Source: an uncultured Flavobacteriales bacterium
GTDB taxonomy: Bacteria; Bacteroidota; Bacteroidia; Flavobacteriales; Schleiferiaceae
NCBI GenBank assembly: GCA_913055685.1
Contig: CAJXKC010000001.1
Coordinates: 1,240,001-1,304,000 of the forward strand
DNA: 64,000 nt
Direction of reading: 5' to 3'
The notes beneath the pieces are model-generated. The model saw only the letters and a program-made list of their open reading frames with translations, did no database searches and was not told where the DNA came from. Shown piece after piece: positions 15,692-24,644 of the stretch; position 1 is the first letter of the stretch, and the number at the start of each line of letters is the position of its first letter. The position numbers and the translations under genes were made by a program.

Positions 15692-18600
15692 GCTATTTAA
15701 ATGGAATTAGCAGTACATCTGGTTTGGGTAGCCTTAACGGATATATCGCTGCGCGATTAGCAGCACAATCAGAGACCCTTAAAAAACTATTGGCCGAAAC
15801 TCCTGAAATGGACGGCTTGGGCAGAACCACCACTTCGAATGTGATGCCTTTTTCAGAGGTAGTGAAACGCTACAATAAGGGGATCTCAAAAAGTGAAATC
15901 CAAGCATGGGTATGGTACAAACGTAGTGTGGGTGTACCTATGCATGGTTGGGAAGCCTATTTTTTAAAGGAAGGCGAAGCTACCCAGGAAGTAAAAGTCA
16001 AAACCGCAACGCTACTGTACGATAGCCGGATGGCCGAGATACGAATGGCCTATCCAGGTGAATTATTGGGAAAGTGGATTCGTGATGAGGAAAGTAAGTC
16101 CGGGGTAAGCTACCACATCGTTCGTTCTGGATCAGGCTTATTCAAAGTGAAAACCCAAGATTGCTCACTTGTTAAAGGTGAAGCCACCAGTAACCAAAAG
16201 GAGCTCAATCGACTGGTTGAGGAAGGCGTACTGTTTTATCACGGAGGTGAACTTTTGCCCCTTCCGATCTACACCTTCGGCAATATGTACGACCGCGAGC
16301 TTCAACTTGAGTCGGACAAGCAATACATAATCGAGACTTGGGGAGAATCCATCTATGAGAATCACCTCAAAGAAATTTCAGAGGCTAAGCCACCACTCAT
16401 GACGGTAACCAACCCGGATGAAAAGGAACGCCCCATCATTACCGCTATCTCTGATTTTGCAGCCAACCTGGACACTTTCTTTATTACCCAGGTTCGCGAA
16501 GAATACATGGATGTGGAATCGGCCAGCGAGTTCAAAAAAGTCAATGGTCGCATTGCACGCAAGAATGCAAAGGAATCCATCAACCTGCAATTTGATGGTG
16601 AGCGCAGATATACTTTGCAAGAGGTTTTCATCAAATGGCTATATACCTTACAAGAGACGGATTTTGTCAAAAGTTCTGCCATTGACATTTCGGATTACTA
16701 CTTGTTAAATCGCCCGCTTCGCGATGACCGATTGAGTAAAGAAGAAAAAGCAGAACTCAAGGCCAATGCCCGCGAGGAAGGCGAAAAGCTTTTTTCCAAG
16801 TTCCTGCATGAAGTACTCACTTTTGAAGATCAGCAGCGACTAGATTATTCTTGGAATCGACTCTACAATGCCCAAGCGGATATCAAGCACCACAAGGTTC
16901 CAGTAGGATTTGAATGTTCCCGAAAGTTCAAAAGCGGTGTTCTTCAAATCACCGATATCCAACGCGAAGGAATCGCTTTTATGGAAGCTATGGGATCCGG
17001 CATCAATGCATTTGATGTGGGAGTGGGTAAAACCATGACCGCTATTACCAATCTCGCGCATGCGCTTTACAGTGGTAAATGCAGCAGGCCCTTGATAGTC
17101 GTTCCAAAACCTACCTACAAGAAATGGATTGCGGAGCTGGTGGGGTACACCGATAAAAAGTCAGGCGAATTTGTTCCTGGGGTATTGTCCTATACTGACG
17201 TTCAACTCAACGGTTGGTACAATCTCGGTACCCAAGTCATCAAGGGCTTAAATCTGAATAAGCCAGTGGCCAAAAAGTCCATCACCATTGTGACTTACGA
17301 AGGATTCAAACGTCTGGGCTTTGGTCAGGATGTAAGTGAGTCACTTTTCACGGAGCTGGTCAATATTCTTGGTCAATCTTCTGAGAAGAGCGAACGCGAC
17401 AAGGAGATCAAGTACCAAAAGTTCCGGGAGATGATTGGTGTTGGGCTCAAGAATACCGTGGCCGATGTGGATGCTCTAGGCTTTGATTATGTAGTAATCG
17501 ATGAGGCGCATCGCTGTAAAAATGTCTTTGCTTCGGTAAAAGCCGATGAAGACAAAGGCAAGCGTTACAGCATTCAAAGTGCTGTTTCGGAAACGGGCCA
17601 GAAGGCCTTTTTAATCCTGAACTACATCCAGCGCAAGTATGGTCGAAACACCATGCTACTTACTGCCACACCTTTCACGAACTCACCTCTGGAAATCTAC
17701 TCTATGCTCTCCCTGGTGGGCTACGAAAGTTTGGTGAGTAGCGGGATTTACAACATCGACACCTTCTTTGACCTTTTTGTGCTTCCTACGATCGAATGGA
17801 CCGCGAACTATAAGGAAGAGATCGTGGAGAAGGAAGTGATCAAGAGCTTCACCAACCGCAGGGTGTTGCAAAAGCTCATCTACAACCACATTCTATATAA
17901 GACTGGTGAAGAAGCTGGTGTTAAGCGCCCGAAGAAGATTAATCTTCCCATGATCTACAACCTGCTTGAGGATAAGCCAAAGCAGCGATTACCAGTAAAG
18001 GATCAGGCGCTTACCTATATCAATATGACCCCTCTCCAGCGCGAGAATCAAAACAAGATCGTTTCGTTGGCCAAGAAATCTACAGAAGGAAAGCTGGATA
18101 TGGGTAATCTCTTTAGAGCTTTAGCCTATAGCCTGGATAATGCATTATCTCCTTATTTATTGGATGGCCAGCCGGAGGACTATCGAGAGTTCGTCAAGAA
18201 CTCCCCGAAGATCGCTTACGTAATAGAGTGCATAGCTTCGGTGAAGGATTACCATAAAAAGCATGGAGAGGAAGTGTCTGGCCAGGTCATTTATATGAAC
18301 AGAGGAAAGCAGTTCTTCTCGATGATCAAAGAATACCTGGAAGAAGAATTGGGTTTCAAACGTGGAGTCACCTATTCCAAAACCAAGGTAGACGAAGTAG
18401 AGATTATCTCCTCTGAAATCAACGATACTCGAAAAGAGAACATCAAGGAGGCCTTTCTAGAAGGGGTGGTGAAAGTCATTATTGGCACGGCCACCATTCG
18501 TGAAGGAATCGATCTGCAAAAGCGCGGAACGGTTATCTACAATTGCTATCCTGAGTGGAACCCCACGGACATTCGTCAGCTCGAAGGACGCATCTGGCGA

Positions 18601-19584
18601 CAAGGAAATCAATTCAAATACGTGCGGGTAGTGATGCCGCTTATCCAGGATTCCATGGACGTGTTTGTGTTCCAGAAGCTGGAAGAAAAAACGGCGCGCA
18701 TCAACGACATCTGGTTCCGGGGTGATCGTGGTAATGTCTTGGATTTGGAAAGCCTGGATCCACAAGAAGTGAAACTGGCACTGATTACCGATATCGACCG
18801 GCTGGTGCGTATGTTCTTCGACCAAGAAAAGGAAGAGTTACAACGCCAATATAAACGCATCCGCCATTCCATCTCTCTGATTGAAGAGATCAAGCGAGAT
18901 ATACAGTATTACCGCTCATATCGTGAGAAGTCGATAGACGCGCTGCGTGCTTTCCTGGCTTCACTAAAAAATAGTCATTGGTTGACCGATGAGCAGGAAG
19001 AAAGTGATAGAGTAAAGCTCCAGAAGAAAGCGCATCAGCTACATGACGACTTGGAAGAGCTGCTATCAGCAACAGAGATTGGCGATAAGGAAATCATCGC
19101 TATGGGCAGGAAGATTGACGCGAGTTATTCCATGCTAGGTATCTACTTTTCGAATAAATGGTACCTGGAGTACCTGAAAGAATACGTCTCCAAAGTTCGT
19201 AAGACCGAAAAGACCGTACTTAAGAGCAAAGGCTTTACCATCGACTCTGATCTTGACGTAGTGCTCGCAACCTATACCAAAGAACAGGATGCCCTGACTT
19301 TACGAGCAGAGCGTTTCAAAGGCGATCAGGATAGTCCGCGTTGGGCGGAGTTGCGCAAAGAAATCCAGGAGAAGAAGTCCGCGCTCCAGGTGGAGGGTAA
19401 AACCGCTCAGGAAAGGGCAGCAGAGTTTGCCAAGCTCAATTACCTCTTGGACTACAAAGTGGATTTACCATCTCCTAAAGAACTTGAGGTAGAGGCGGAA
19501 TTTGAAATGATTGATGAAGACCACAGCACTTTGGAACTGGAAGCCCTTGCCCTTGAATTAGAACTTGAACTTTTAGCGATTTAA
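15688..19584 (+). CDS. Large SF2 (Snf2-like) DNA helicase/translocase
   Basis: 1298 residues. Helicase core with Walker A VGVGKTMTAIT (about 445), DEAH box VVIDEAHRCKN (about 603), motif III LLTATPFTNSP, and the C-terminal lobe with VIIGTATIREGIDLQ and the arginine-finger motif QLEGRIWRQG (about 965). The 420-residue N-terminal region is specific to this family of mobile-element helicases; the C-terminal 250 residues are a charged coiled coil ending in the ELEALALELELELL tail shared with the previous gene. Likely acts on element DNA with the adjacent methylase and JAB protein; a packaging role is possible but unproven. Confidence 0.85.
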   Translation: MSYLNGISSTSGLGSLNGYIAARLAAQSETLKKLLAETPEMDGLGRTTTSNVMPFSEVVKRYNKGISKSEIQAWVWYKRSVGVPMHGWEAYFLKEGEATQEVKVKTATLLYDSRMAEIRMAYPGELLGKWIRDEESKSGVSYHIVRSGSGLFKVKTQDCSLVKGEATSNQKELNRLVEEGVLFYHGGELLPLPIYTFGNMYDRELQLESDKQYIIETWGESIYENHLKEISEAKPPLMTVTNPDEKERPIITAISDFAANLDTFFITQVREEYMDVESASEFKKVNGRIARKNAKESINLQFDGERRYTLQEVFIKWLYTLQETDFVKSSAIDISDYYLLNRPLRDDRLSKEEKAELKANAREEGEKLFSKFLHEVLTFEDQQRLDYSWNRLYNAQADIKHHKVPVGFECSRKFKSGVLQITDIQREGIAFMEAMGSGINAFDVGVGKTMTAITNLAHALYSGKCSRPLIVVPKPTYKKWIAELVGYTDKKSGEFVPGVLSYTDVQLNGWYNLGTQVIKGLNLNKPVAKKSITIVTYEGFKRLGFGQDVSESLFTELVNILGQSSEKSERDKEIKYQKFREMIGVGLKNTVADVDALGFDYVVIDEAHRCKNVFASVKADEDKGKRYSIQSAVSETGQKAFLILNYIQRKYGRNTMLLTATPFTNSPLEIYSMLSLVGYESLVSSGIYNIDTFFDLFVLPTIEWTANYKEEIVEKEVIKSFTNRRVLQKLIYNHILYKTGEEAGVKRPKKINLPMIYNLLEDKPKQRLPVKDQALTYINMTPLQRENQNKIVSLAKKSTEGKLDMGNLFRALAYSLDNALSPYLLDGQPEDYREFVKNSPKIAYVIECIASVKDYHKKHGEEVSGQVIYMNRGKQFFSMIKEYLEEELGFKRGVTYSKTKVDEVEIISSEINDTRKENIKEAFLEGVVKVIIGTATIREGIDLQKRGTVIYNCYPEWNPTDIRQLEGRIWRQGNQFKYVRVVMPLIQDSMDVFVFQKLEEKTARINDIWFRGDRGNVLDLESLDPQEVKLALITDIDRLVRMFFDQEKEELQRQYKRIRHSISLIEEIKRDIQYYRSYREKSIDALRAFLASLKNSHWLTDEQEESDRVKLQKKAHQLHDDLEELLSATEIGDKEIIAMGRKIDASYSMLGIYFSNKWYLEYLKEYVSKVRKTEKTVLKSKGFTIDSDLDVVLATYTKEQDALTLRAERFKGDQDSPRWAELRKEIQEKKSALQVEGKTAQERAAEFAKLNYLLDYKVDLPSPKELEVEAEFEMIDEDHSTLELEALALELELELLAI

Positions 19585-19587
19585 ACC

Positions 19588-21018
19588 ATGATTACTGTAC
19601 AGAATTACCTCAATACCGCATGCAAATACGATTTCTCTAAATTCCCAGAAGCTTTGAAGAAAGGCGATGACCTGACACGGAAGGCATTGGCTCAGAACAG
19701 CTATTCTGGAAACGAAACCATTAAGCGCGTAGTAGACACCTACATTGAAAAGCTCAATACCTATGTAGAAAGCCAAGCGCCTAAGCAAGCCAAGACTGCT
19801 ACCGATAAGCCTAAGAAAGCTGCATCCACCCGAGTTCAGAAAGCGAAGCCGAAAAAGGCACCGGTGACATCTACGGCTAAAAAAGTCTCACCCGAACCAA
19901 AGGCCGTAGAAATGCTACCGGAGGAAATTCGCTTCATCCGCAGATACGTGGCCATGAATGGTAAAGTGAAATCCAAGCTGGCCGTGATGCGACTCCTTTC
20001 TTCACTACAGAAAGCAATGCTAGAGAAGCGTATTCGCAAAACCAGTCCATACGCAAAGGAGATTCTGCAAATCCAGGATCAGCTTATTCGATGTGCGGAT
20101 CGCATGGGTGATGAGGCCGAAATCAATATTGCCGCTAAACATCTGGAGCATTACAAGGAAATCGCTTCATCACAAAGAATTCGTGACTCCATCGCACTCT
20201 TAAAGCGTTTCGTTGCCATTCATGGTCGCGAGGGAATGGAGGAACGAGGAGAACGACTGCTGAAAGCTATGGAGCGGATGGTGAAAAATGGAAAGATCAG
20301 CAAGGTGGATCCTTACGCTACTAAACTCAATGAAGCCTACAAGTCATTGAAGATTTTCTTGCGTGATAAAAAGGCCGCTCCAGAAATCAAGGAAGGTGAG
20401 CTCAATGGCATCTATGGACTTTTGGGTATGCCAACTGCGAAGTCAAAAGCCTGTCAGTCAAAAGGACTTTCCGGAGTCGTTTCCAGTGAAGACCTGATGA
20501 ATATGAACTTTGAAACCATCGGTTTGCGAGGCAAGTTCCAGGAATTGATTGGTGATCCTTCCGTGGGATTCACGGCCATGGTCTTTGGTCAACCTAAAAG
20601 CGGGAAGTCTACACTCATGTTGGACTTTGCGCACCACCTGGCTAATAAGCATGGGGAAGTGCTTTATGTAGCTTTTGAAGAGGGTTACGGCTATACATTG
20701 AAGGAGAAAATCACCCGTATAGGTGCCATTCATCCTCGTCTACATTTCTCCGAGGAATTACCAGGGAAATTAGGAGCCTACGACTTCGTATTCATTGATA
20801 GTGTTAGTCGAGCCGGTATGGAACTGGAAGACATGATCGAACTAAAAAACAAGTATCCTCGCACCAGCTTCATTTTCATCTTCCATGCTACTAAGGATGG
20901 TAAGTTCAAAGGCGGTAATGAATTGGCCCATGAAGTGGATGTGATCATTGAAGTAGAAAACGGTATGGCCAAAGGAAAAGGCCGGTTTGGGCAGGGGGAA
21001 GTAGAGGTAAGGTTTTAA
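19588..21018 (+). CDS. RecA/RadA-like ATPase with Lys-rich helical N-terminal region
   Basis: 476 residues. The N-terminal 100 residues are Lys/Ala/Pro-rich (KPKKAASTRVQKAKPKKAP); two related helical repeats follow, containing EIRFIRRYVAMNGKVKSKL and SIALLKRFVAIHGREGMEE. The C-terminal domain (about 305-476) is a RecA/KaiC-type ATPase: Walker A FGQPKSGKSTLML (about 334-342) and Walker B YDFVFIDSVSRAG (about 400). Nearest in style to RadA/Sms or DnaB-like ATPases, not the FtsK/A32 packaging type. Probably replication or recombination; a packaging motor would be speculation. Last gene of the plus-strand operon. Confidence 0.78.
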   Translation: MITVQNYLNTACKYDFSKFPEALKKGDDLTRKALAQNSYSGNETIKRVVDTYIEKLNTYVESQAPKQAKTATDKPKKAASTRVQKAKPKKAPVTSTAKKVSPEPKAVEMLPEEIRFIRRYVAMNGKVKSKLAVMRLLSSLQKAMLEKRIRKTSPYAKEILQIQDQLIRCADRMGDEAEINIAAKHLEHYKEIASSQRIRDSIALLKRFVAIHGREGMEERGERLLKAMERMVKNGKISKVDPYATKLNEAYKSLKIFLRDKKAAPEIKEGELNGIYGLLGMPTAKSKACQSKGLSGVVSSEDLMNMNFETIGLRGKFQELIGDPSVGFTAMVFGQPKSGKSTLMLDFAHHLANKHGEVLYVAFEEGYGYTLKEKITRIGAIHPRLHFSEELPGKLGAYDFVFIDSVSRAGMELEDMIELKNKYPRTSFIFIFHATKDGKFKGGNELAHEVDVIIEVENGMAKGKGRFGQGEVEVRF

Positions 21019-21394
21019 GTATAGTAGGTGAATGGGCTGATTGTTTCTCATTTATTGTTAAACCATAGGGAAACTTCCCAAAGCTTGAATGACTAGATAT
21101 CTGTGGAGTTTAATTTCGAATTTATCCCCTCTTTGAAGACTCTTGTCATCAAGCGCACCACAGAGAGCTAAGAGCATGAAGTGGTCACTAATGCTTGATG
21201 GAGCCGGAAACTGTTTAAACCCTGCTGGTTGGGATTTAACTTTAGGTGTCGGAGGTATACCTTATCGCAAAGGTATTAATGTTGGTGTCAGGATTGTCCT
21301 CTGACTGCGTCTAATTGGTTAGTCAGAAATCTGTTCCAAGAGGAGTAGCTTACCTGATATAGACAACCCTCTCTGATTGCCAATTAATTAGGAT
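21019..21394. other. Intergenic junction between viral operon and cargo
   Basis: About 375 bp without an intact gene. It holds a possible 3' fragment of an outer-membrane barrel gene (21176-21304) and the upstream region of the truncated AraC gene. I see no clear terminator after the ATPase gene and no terminal inverted repeat that would define the cargo boundary. Confidence 0.5.
21176..21304 (+). pseudogene. Possible C-terminal fragment of an outer-membrane barrel protein
   Basis: A 42-codon open stretch ending in GWDLTLGVGGIPYRKG and NVGVRIVL before a stop. The alternating aromatic/hydrophobic pattern and the terminal hydrophobic residue resemble the last strands of a Gram-negative outer-membrane barrel. 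No N-terminal part is present nearby, so if real it is a remnant. Low certainty. Confidence 0.25.
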
Positions 21395-22142
21395 ATGAAT
21401 TATAAATACCACGACACAATAAGTGAAGCAGAATTTGTTTTAGCCGAAAGTGAATTTACGAAAAAAGCCGATGAAAAAGACTCCCGGTTTTTCCGCTTTG
21501 TATGGAATCGCTCCGGATATTCGAAAAGTTTTATGGTGGATGATATTCCGCTTGATCTTAAACCCAATCAGGTGTTAGCTTGCACTAATCTTCAGCAAGT
21601 GAGAATAAACGCAGATGAAAGCCCTCAGGGCATTGTCAGCCTCTGTTTTAACCGGCCGTTTTACTGCGTTCATACCAATGACGAGGAGGTATCGTGTAAC
21701 GGCCTCTTATTCTTTGGATCAGACCAGGCGCCTGTGTTGTTTCTCGATGGAACAGAAGAGGAAATCCTGGAGACCTTGCTGAGGGTGCTGAAAGATGAGT
21801 TTCAAATGCGCGACCGCAACCAGCAGGAAATGCTACGGATATTGTTGAAAAGGCTTATCATACGCTGTACCAGGCTGGCCCGGAAGCAGCTTATTAAAAA
21901 AGAATTAAATGAAGGTGAAATCGATTTGATACGTCAGTTCAATGTGCTGGTGGAAGAACATTTCCGCACCCGAAAACAGGTAAGTGATTACGCGGAAATG
22001 ATGCATCGCTCGCCCAAAACCCTCACCAACCTGTTTGCCCTTCACTCGGAGAAAAGTCCTCTGCAGATAATCCACAACCGCATTATTATGGAAGCTAAAC
22101 GAATGCTCCTCTACACTGGTAAGTCGGTTAAGGAAATTGGCC
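21395..22142 (+). pseudogene. AraC-family regulator, C-terminally truncated
   Basis: Homologous over its whole length to the intact AraC regulator at 40185-41051 (same FNRPFYCVHTNDEEVSCNGLL and DRNQQEMLRILLKRLIIR blocks). It breaks at KSVKEIG, where the intact copy continues into the second helix-turn-helix (LELGFSDANQFSRFFK). The frame then runs into ccdA sequence and stops at 22150. Without the second HTH it should not bind DNA normally. The break is a deletion junction that also removed the start of ccdA. Confidence 0.85.
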
Positions 22143-22655
22143 ACCTTTAGCATTCTGGGGATCTTGCTGGTATATGCGATTGCAGGAGTTTTAATTGTGC
22201 TGGCGAGTCAGTTACTGAAGGAATACATGAAGTACATCACCATCGGTATGGGTGCGATTTTGATTATAATCGGAATTCTGATGTTGTTAGGGAAAAATCT
22301 GGCTTTTACCTTCAATATTAAAGAACCCAGCACCAAAAGTGAAACTAAGGAGGCTTTTTTCTTCGGGACAGCATATGCCATCGGAGCCCTTGGTTGTTTG
22401 TTCCCCCTGTTTCTGGTGGTGGCCACCCAGGCTATGGCCGCTCCCAGCATGCTGGAAGGCAGCAGTTATATCCTTGCCTATTTCGTGGGTATAAGCTCAA
22501 TGATGATCCTGATCATATTGCTGGCCACGTTTGCCAAAAACTTCCTGATGAAGCACCTGCGGAAAATATTGCCGCATATGGAACGGCTAACGGGAGTAGT
22601 GTTAGTATTGGCGGGCATATATGTGATTCAATATCAGATGTCGCTCTTTGTATAG
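22137..22655 (+). pseudogene. ccdA-like cytochrome c biogenesis gene, 5'-truncated
   Basis: Open frame (first possible start TTG at 22137) matching CcdA at 38327-38992 from FSILGIL onward. The first membrane span with its redox Cys (FLAPCAVAML in the intact copy) is missing; the second Cys block, GALGCLFPLFLVVATQAM, remains. With one of two redox cysteines lost it cannot shuttle electrons as CcdA does. Joined directly to the truncated AraC gene by deletion; the AhpD-like and TlpA genes found between them in the other copy are absent. Confidence 0.85.
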
Positions 22656-22717
22656 TTTGGATGAGAACCAAGATTGCTTTGAGCGATATGGACTTTACTG
22701 ATTCTTAAAACCAGTCA

Positions 22718-23854
22718 ATGATCATGAAAGCACTCGTTTTAATTTCTTTGTTACTGACAGCTACAACTTCTACAAGCATGGCACAGGTGAAAAACCCCAA
22801 AAACATTCCCTACACATGGGAAACCGACACTTCGCAACATTCTGTGTCCCTGGAAGAAATTAAAGTGGTGGTGCCCCGCAATACTTTTCCGGCTATTGAC
22901 TTTCCAAAATTCATTGGAAAAAAACAGGGACTGGAGCTATTTTTTAAACACGAACCGGTAATTGCTTTGGAAATAGACGGCCGCGCCAAAGCCTACCCGC
23001 TCAATATGCTTACCATGCATGAGATCAGCAACGATACGCTTAGTGGCATTCCGATTCTGCCCACCTACTGCCCGCTTTGTAATGCGAGTATCGTTTATGA
23101 CAGAAGGCTGCCGATTGAGGGAAAGGAACAGGTGCTCACCTTTGAAGTATCGGGTATGCTGCGAAACAGCGACATGGTAATGGCCGACAAACAGACCGAG
23201 AGCTGGTGGCAGCAGCTTACGGGTGAGGCCATTGTTGGAGAACTCACTGAGGCAAAACTCAAAGTAATCCCTTCTGTGGTCATTTCTGTGGAAGGTTTTT
23301 TTACTTCCTATCCTAAGGGTGAAATTCTGTCGCCCGAAACGGGTACATCATCCGAATCCCGCTACGGTACCAATCCTTACGAAAATTATGATGAAGGCAG
23401 CCCCTGGCTTTCCTATATCGATGAATCCAAAATCCAGAACCGCCTGCCTCCGATGGAACGTGTGATTGACATTTCAGGTACTGATGGCCATAAGGTTTAT
23501 CCTATTTCTGAAATTAAGAAAAAAGGTGTGGTGAATGACACCTACGACAAGCAGGATCTGGTCATTTTTTACAAGGAAGGAACGGTATCGGTATTGGATG
23601 AAAAAGAAATTGCCAAATCCAAAGACATAGGTTCAGCCACTGCCTTTTACAGGAAGGTGGATGATTTAACTCTTTCATTCATAAAAGAGGATGGGAAATT
23701 TCGCGACCAGCAAACTAACAGCATCTGGGACATTACCGGGAAAGCCATTGCAGGGCCCTTAAAAGGAAAAGAGCTCCGGCCTCTGCCACATAGCAATCAT
23801 TTTGCCTTTGCCTGGTTTGCCTTTCATCCTGATTCTGAGATTTATGGTCAGTGA
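22718..23854 (+). CDS. DUF3179-domain exported protein
   Basis: 378 residues with an N-terminal signal peptide (MIMKALVLISLLLTATTSTSMAQ). The rest matches the DUF3179 pattern: alternate motifs AYPLNMLTMHEISND, LPTYCPLCNASIVYDR with paired cysteines, SGMLRNSDMVM and ESWWQQLTGEAIVGEL. The family is of unknown function; it is widespread in marine and soil bacteria. Start may be ATG 22718 or 22724. It follows the disrupted AraC/ccdA pair on the same strand. Confidence 0.85.
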   Translation: MIMKALVLISLLLTATTSTSMAQVKNPKNIPYTWETDTSQHSVSLEEIKVVVPRNTFPAIDFPKFIGKKQGLELFFKHEPVIALEIDGRAKAYPLNMLTMHEISNDTLSGIPILPTYCPLCNASIVYDRRLPIEGKEQVLTFEVSGMLRNSDMVMADKQTESWWQQLTGEAIVGELTEAKLKVIPSVVISVEGFFTSYPKGEILSPETGTSSESRYGTNPYENYDEGSPWLSYIDESKIQNRLPPMERVIDISGTDGHKVYPISEIKKKGVVNDTYDKQDLVIFYKEGTVSVLDEKEIAKSKDIGSATAFYRKVDDLTLSFIKEDGKFRDQQTNSIWDITGKAIAGPLKGKELRPLPHSNHFAFAWFAFHPDSEIYGQ

Positions 23855-23869
23855 GCAATCTTTCCCATT

Positions 23870-24382
23870 CTACCAACCCACATAACCGGGTGGCTCAATC
23901 CCTTGTAGGTTGAGATACACGATTAGTTGCCCGCGGTGATGGGTGGCGTGATCTTGAATCAAATTGAGGATTTGAAGTTTGGTTTTCAGTCTTGCCTTAA
24001 ATTCTACTTCTTCCGAGAGTTCCCGCTCATTCATTTTGGCCACTATCGCGCTTACCGTATCAAAAGCGGAAGCCAAAAGGCTCAATGTTTCTTCTTTGGA
24101 AAGATCCTTATTAAGGCCTGGCTCCTCAAAATCCTGTTCAGCAATATATTCATGACTCAACCAGAGCATATTTCTCCTGATATGCAGCAATTGTTCACTA
24201 AAGCTCATTTGGCGTTCAGAAGGTTTATAAGGGTATTGTTCTTCTGGCATGGCTTCGGCTATTTCGATTAGATAATTTTTGGAGTTCTGCCATTTGAGTT
24301 CAAAAGCCGAAATCGGATCGCTCTGAGCGAAAGCACTAAATGAGCCGAGGATCAGTAGGATAAGAGAAAGGAGGATTTTCAT
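23870..24382 (-). CDS. DinB-like exported protein
   Basis: 170 residues from MKILLSLILLILGSFSAFAQ, which is a signal peptide; a longer start at 24418 would place 12 residues before it. Four-helix DinB fold with the metal-binding signature: HIRRNMLWLSHEY and the C-terminal DHATHHRGQLIVYL. DinB-like proteins bind a divalent metal and often use low-molecular-weight thiols; an exported version is unusual but common in Bacteroidota. Convergent with the DUF3179 gene. Confidence 0.8.
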   Translation of the reverse strand: MKILLSLILLILGSFSAFAQSDPISAFELKWQNSKNYLIEIAEAMPEEQYPYKPSERQMSFSEQLLHIRRNMLWLSHEYIAEQDFEEPGLNKDLSKEETLSLLASAFDTVSAIVAKMNERELSEEVEFKARLKTKLQILNLIQDHATHHRGQLIVYLNLQGIEPPGYVGW

Positions 24383-24418
24383 AAGACCGGTAAAATTTAA
24401 GTCGAATATACTGAGCAC

Positions 24419-24625
24419 TTAGCAGCAACGCTCATCCCGCTGAACCGGAGGGCATTTTTCAGATCCATAACTACAAAACACACAGCAATCCCCATCTCTG
24501 GGTTTCAATACCGTCCCACATTTTTCACATTCATAGAAAAACTGACAAGCATCTGTGGGCATTTCTTCTTCTTTTTGAAAACCGCATTTGGGGCAGGTGA
24601 TGATTGATTTTGTTTTTATTTCCAT
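24419..24625 (-). CDS. GDCCVxC-domain small Cys-rich protein (copy 1)
   Basis: 68 residues: an N-terminal zinc-ribbon-like pair (TCPKCG ... CEKCG), then DGDCCVFCSYGSEKCPP and a terminal CC. This matches the GDCCVxC family, some members of which are selenoproteins; here the site is Cys. Such genes accompany mercury and metal-transport clusters and are presumed metal-binding or trafficking proteins. Last gene of the mer-like operon. Close relatives at 27442-27642 and 48832-49041. Confidence 0.85.
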   Translation of the reverse strand: MEIKTKSIITCPKCGFQKEEEMPTDACQFFYECEKCGTVLKPRDGDCCVFCSYGSEKCPPVQRDERCC

Positions 24626-24644
24626 GTTTCATCTATAAATTTTG

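Noticed and set aside
4697-21018. Standard tailed prophage
   Set aside because: Fibre, muramidase, holin and spanin genes fit, but I find no terminase, portal, head-protease, tail-tube, sheath or tape-measure protein in the operon or elsewhere in the window.
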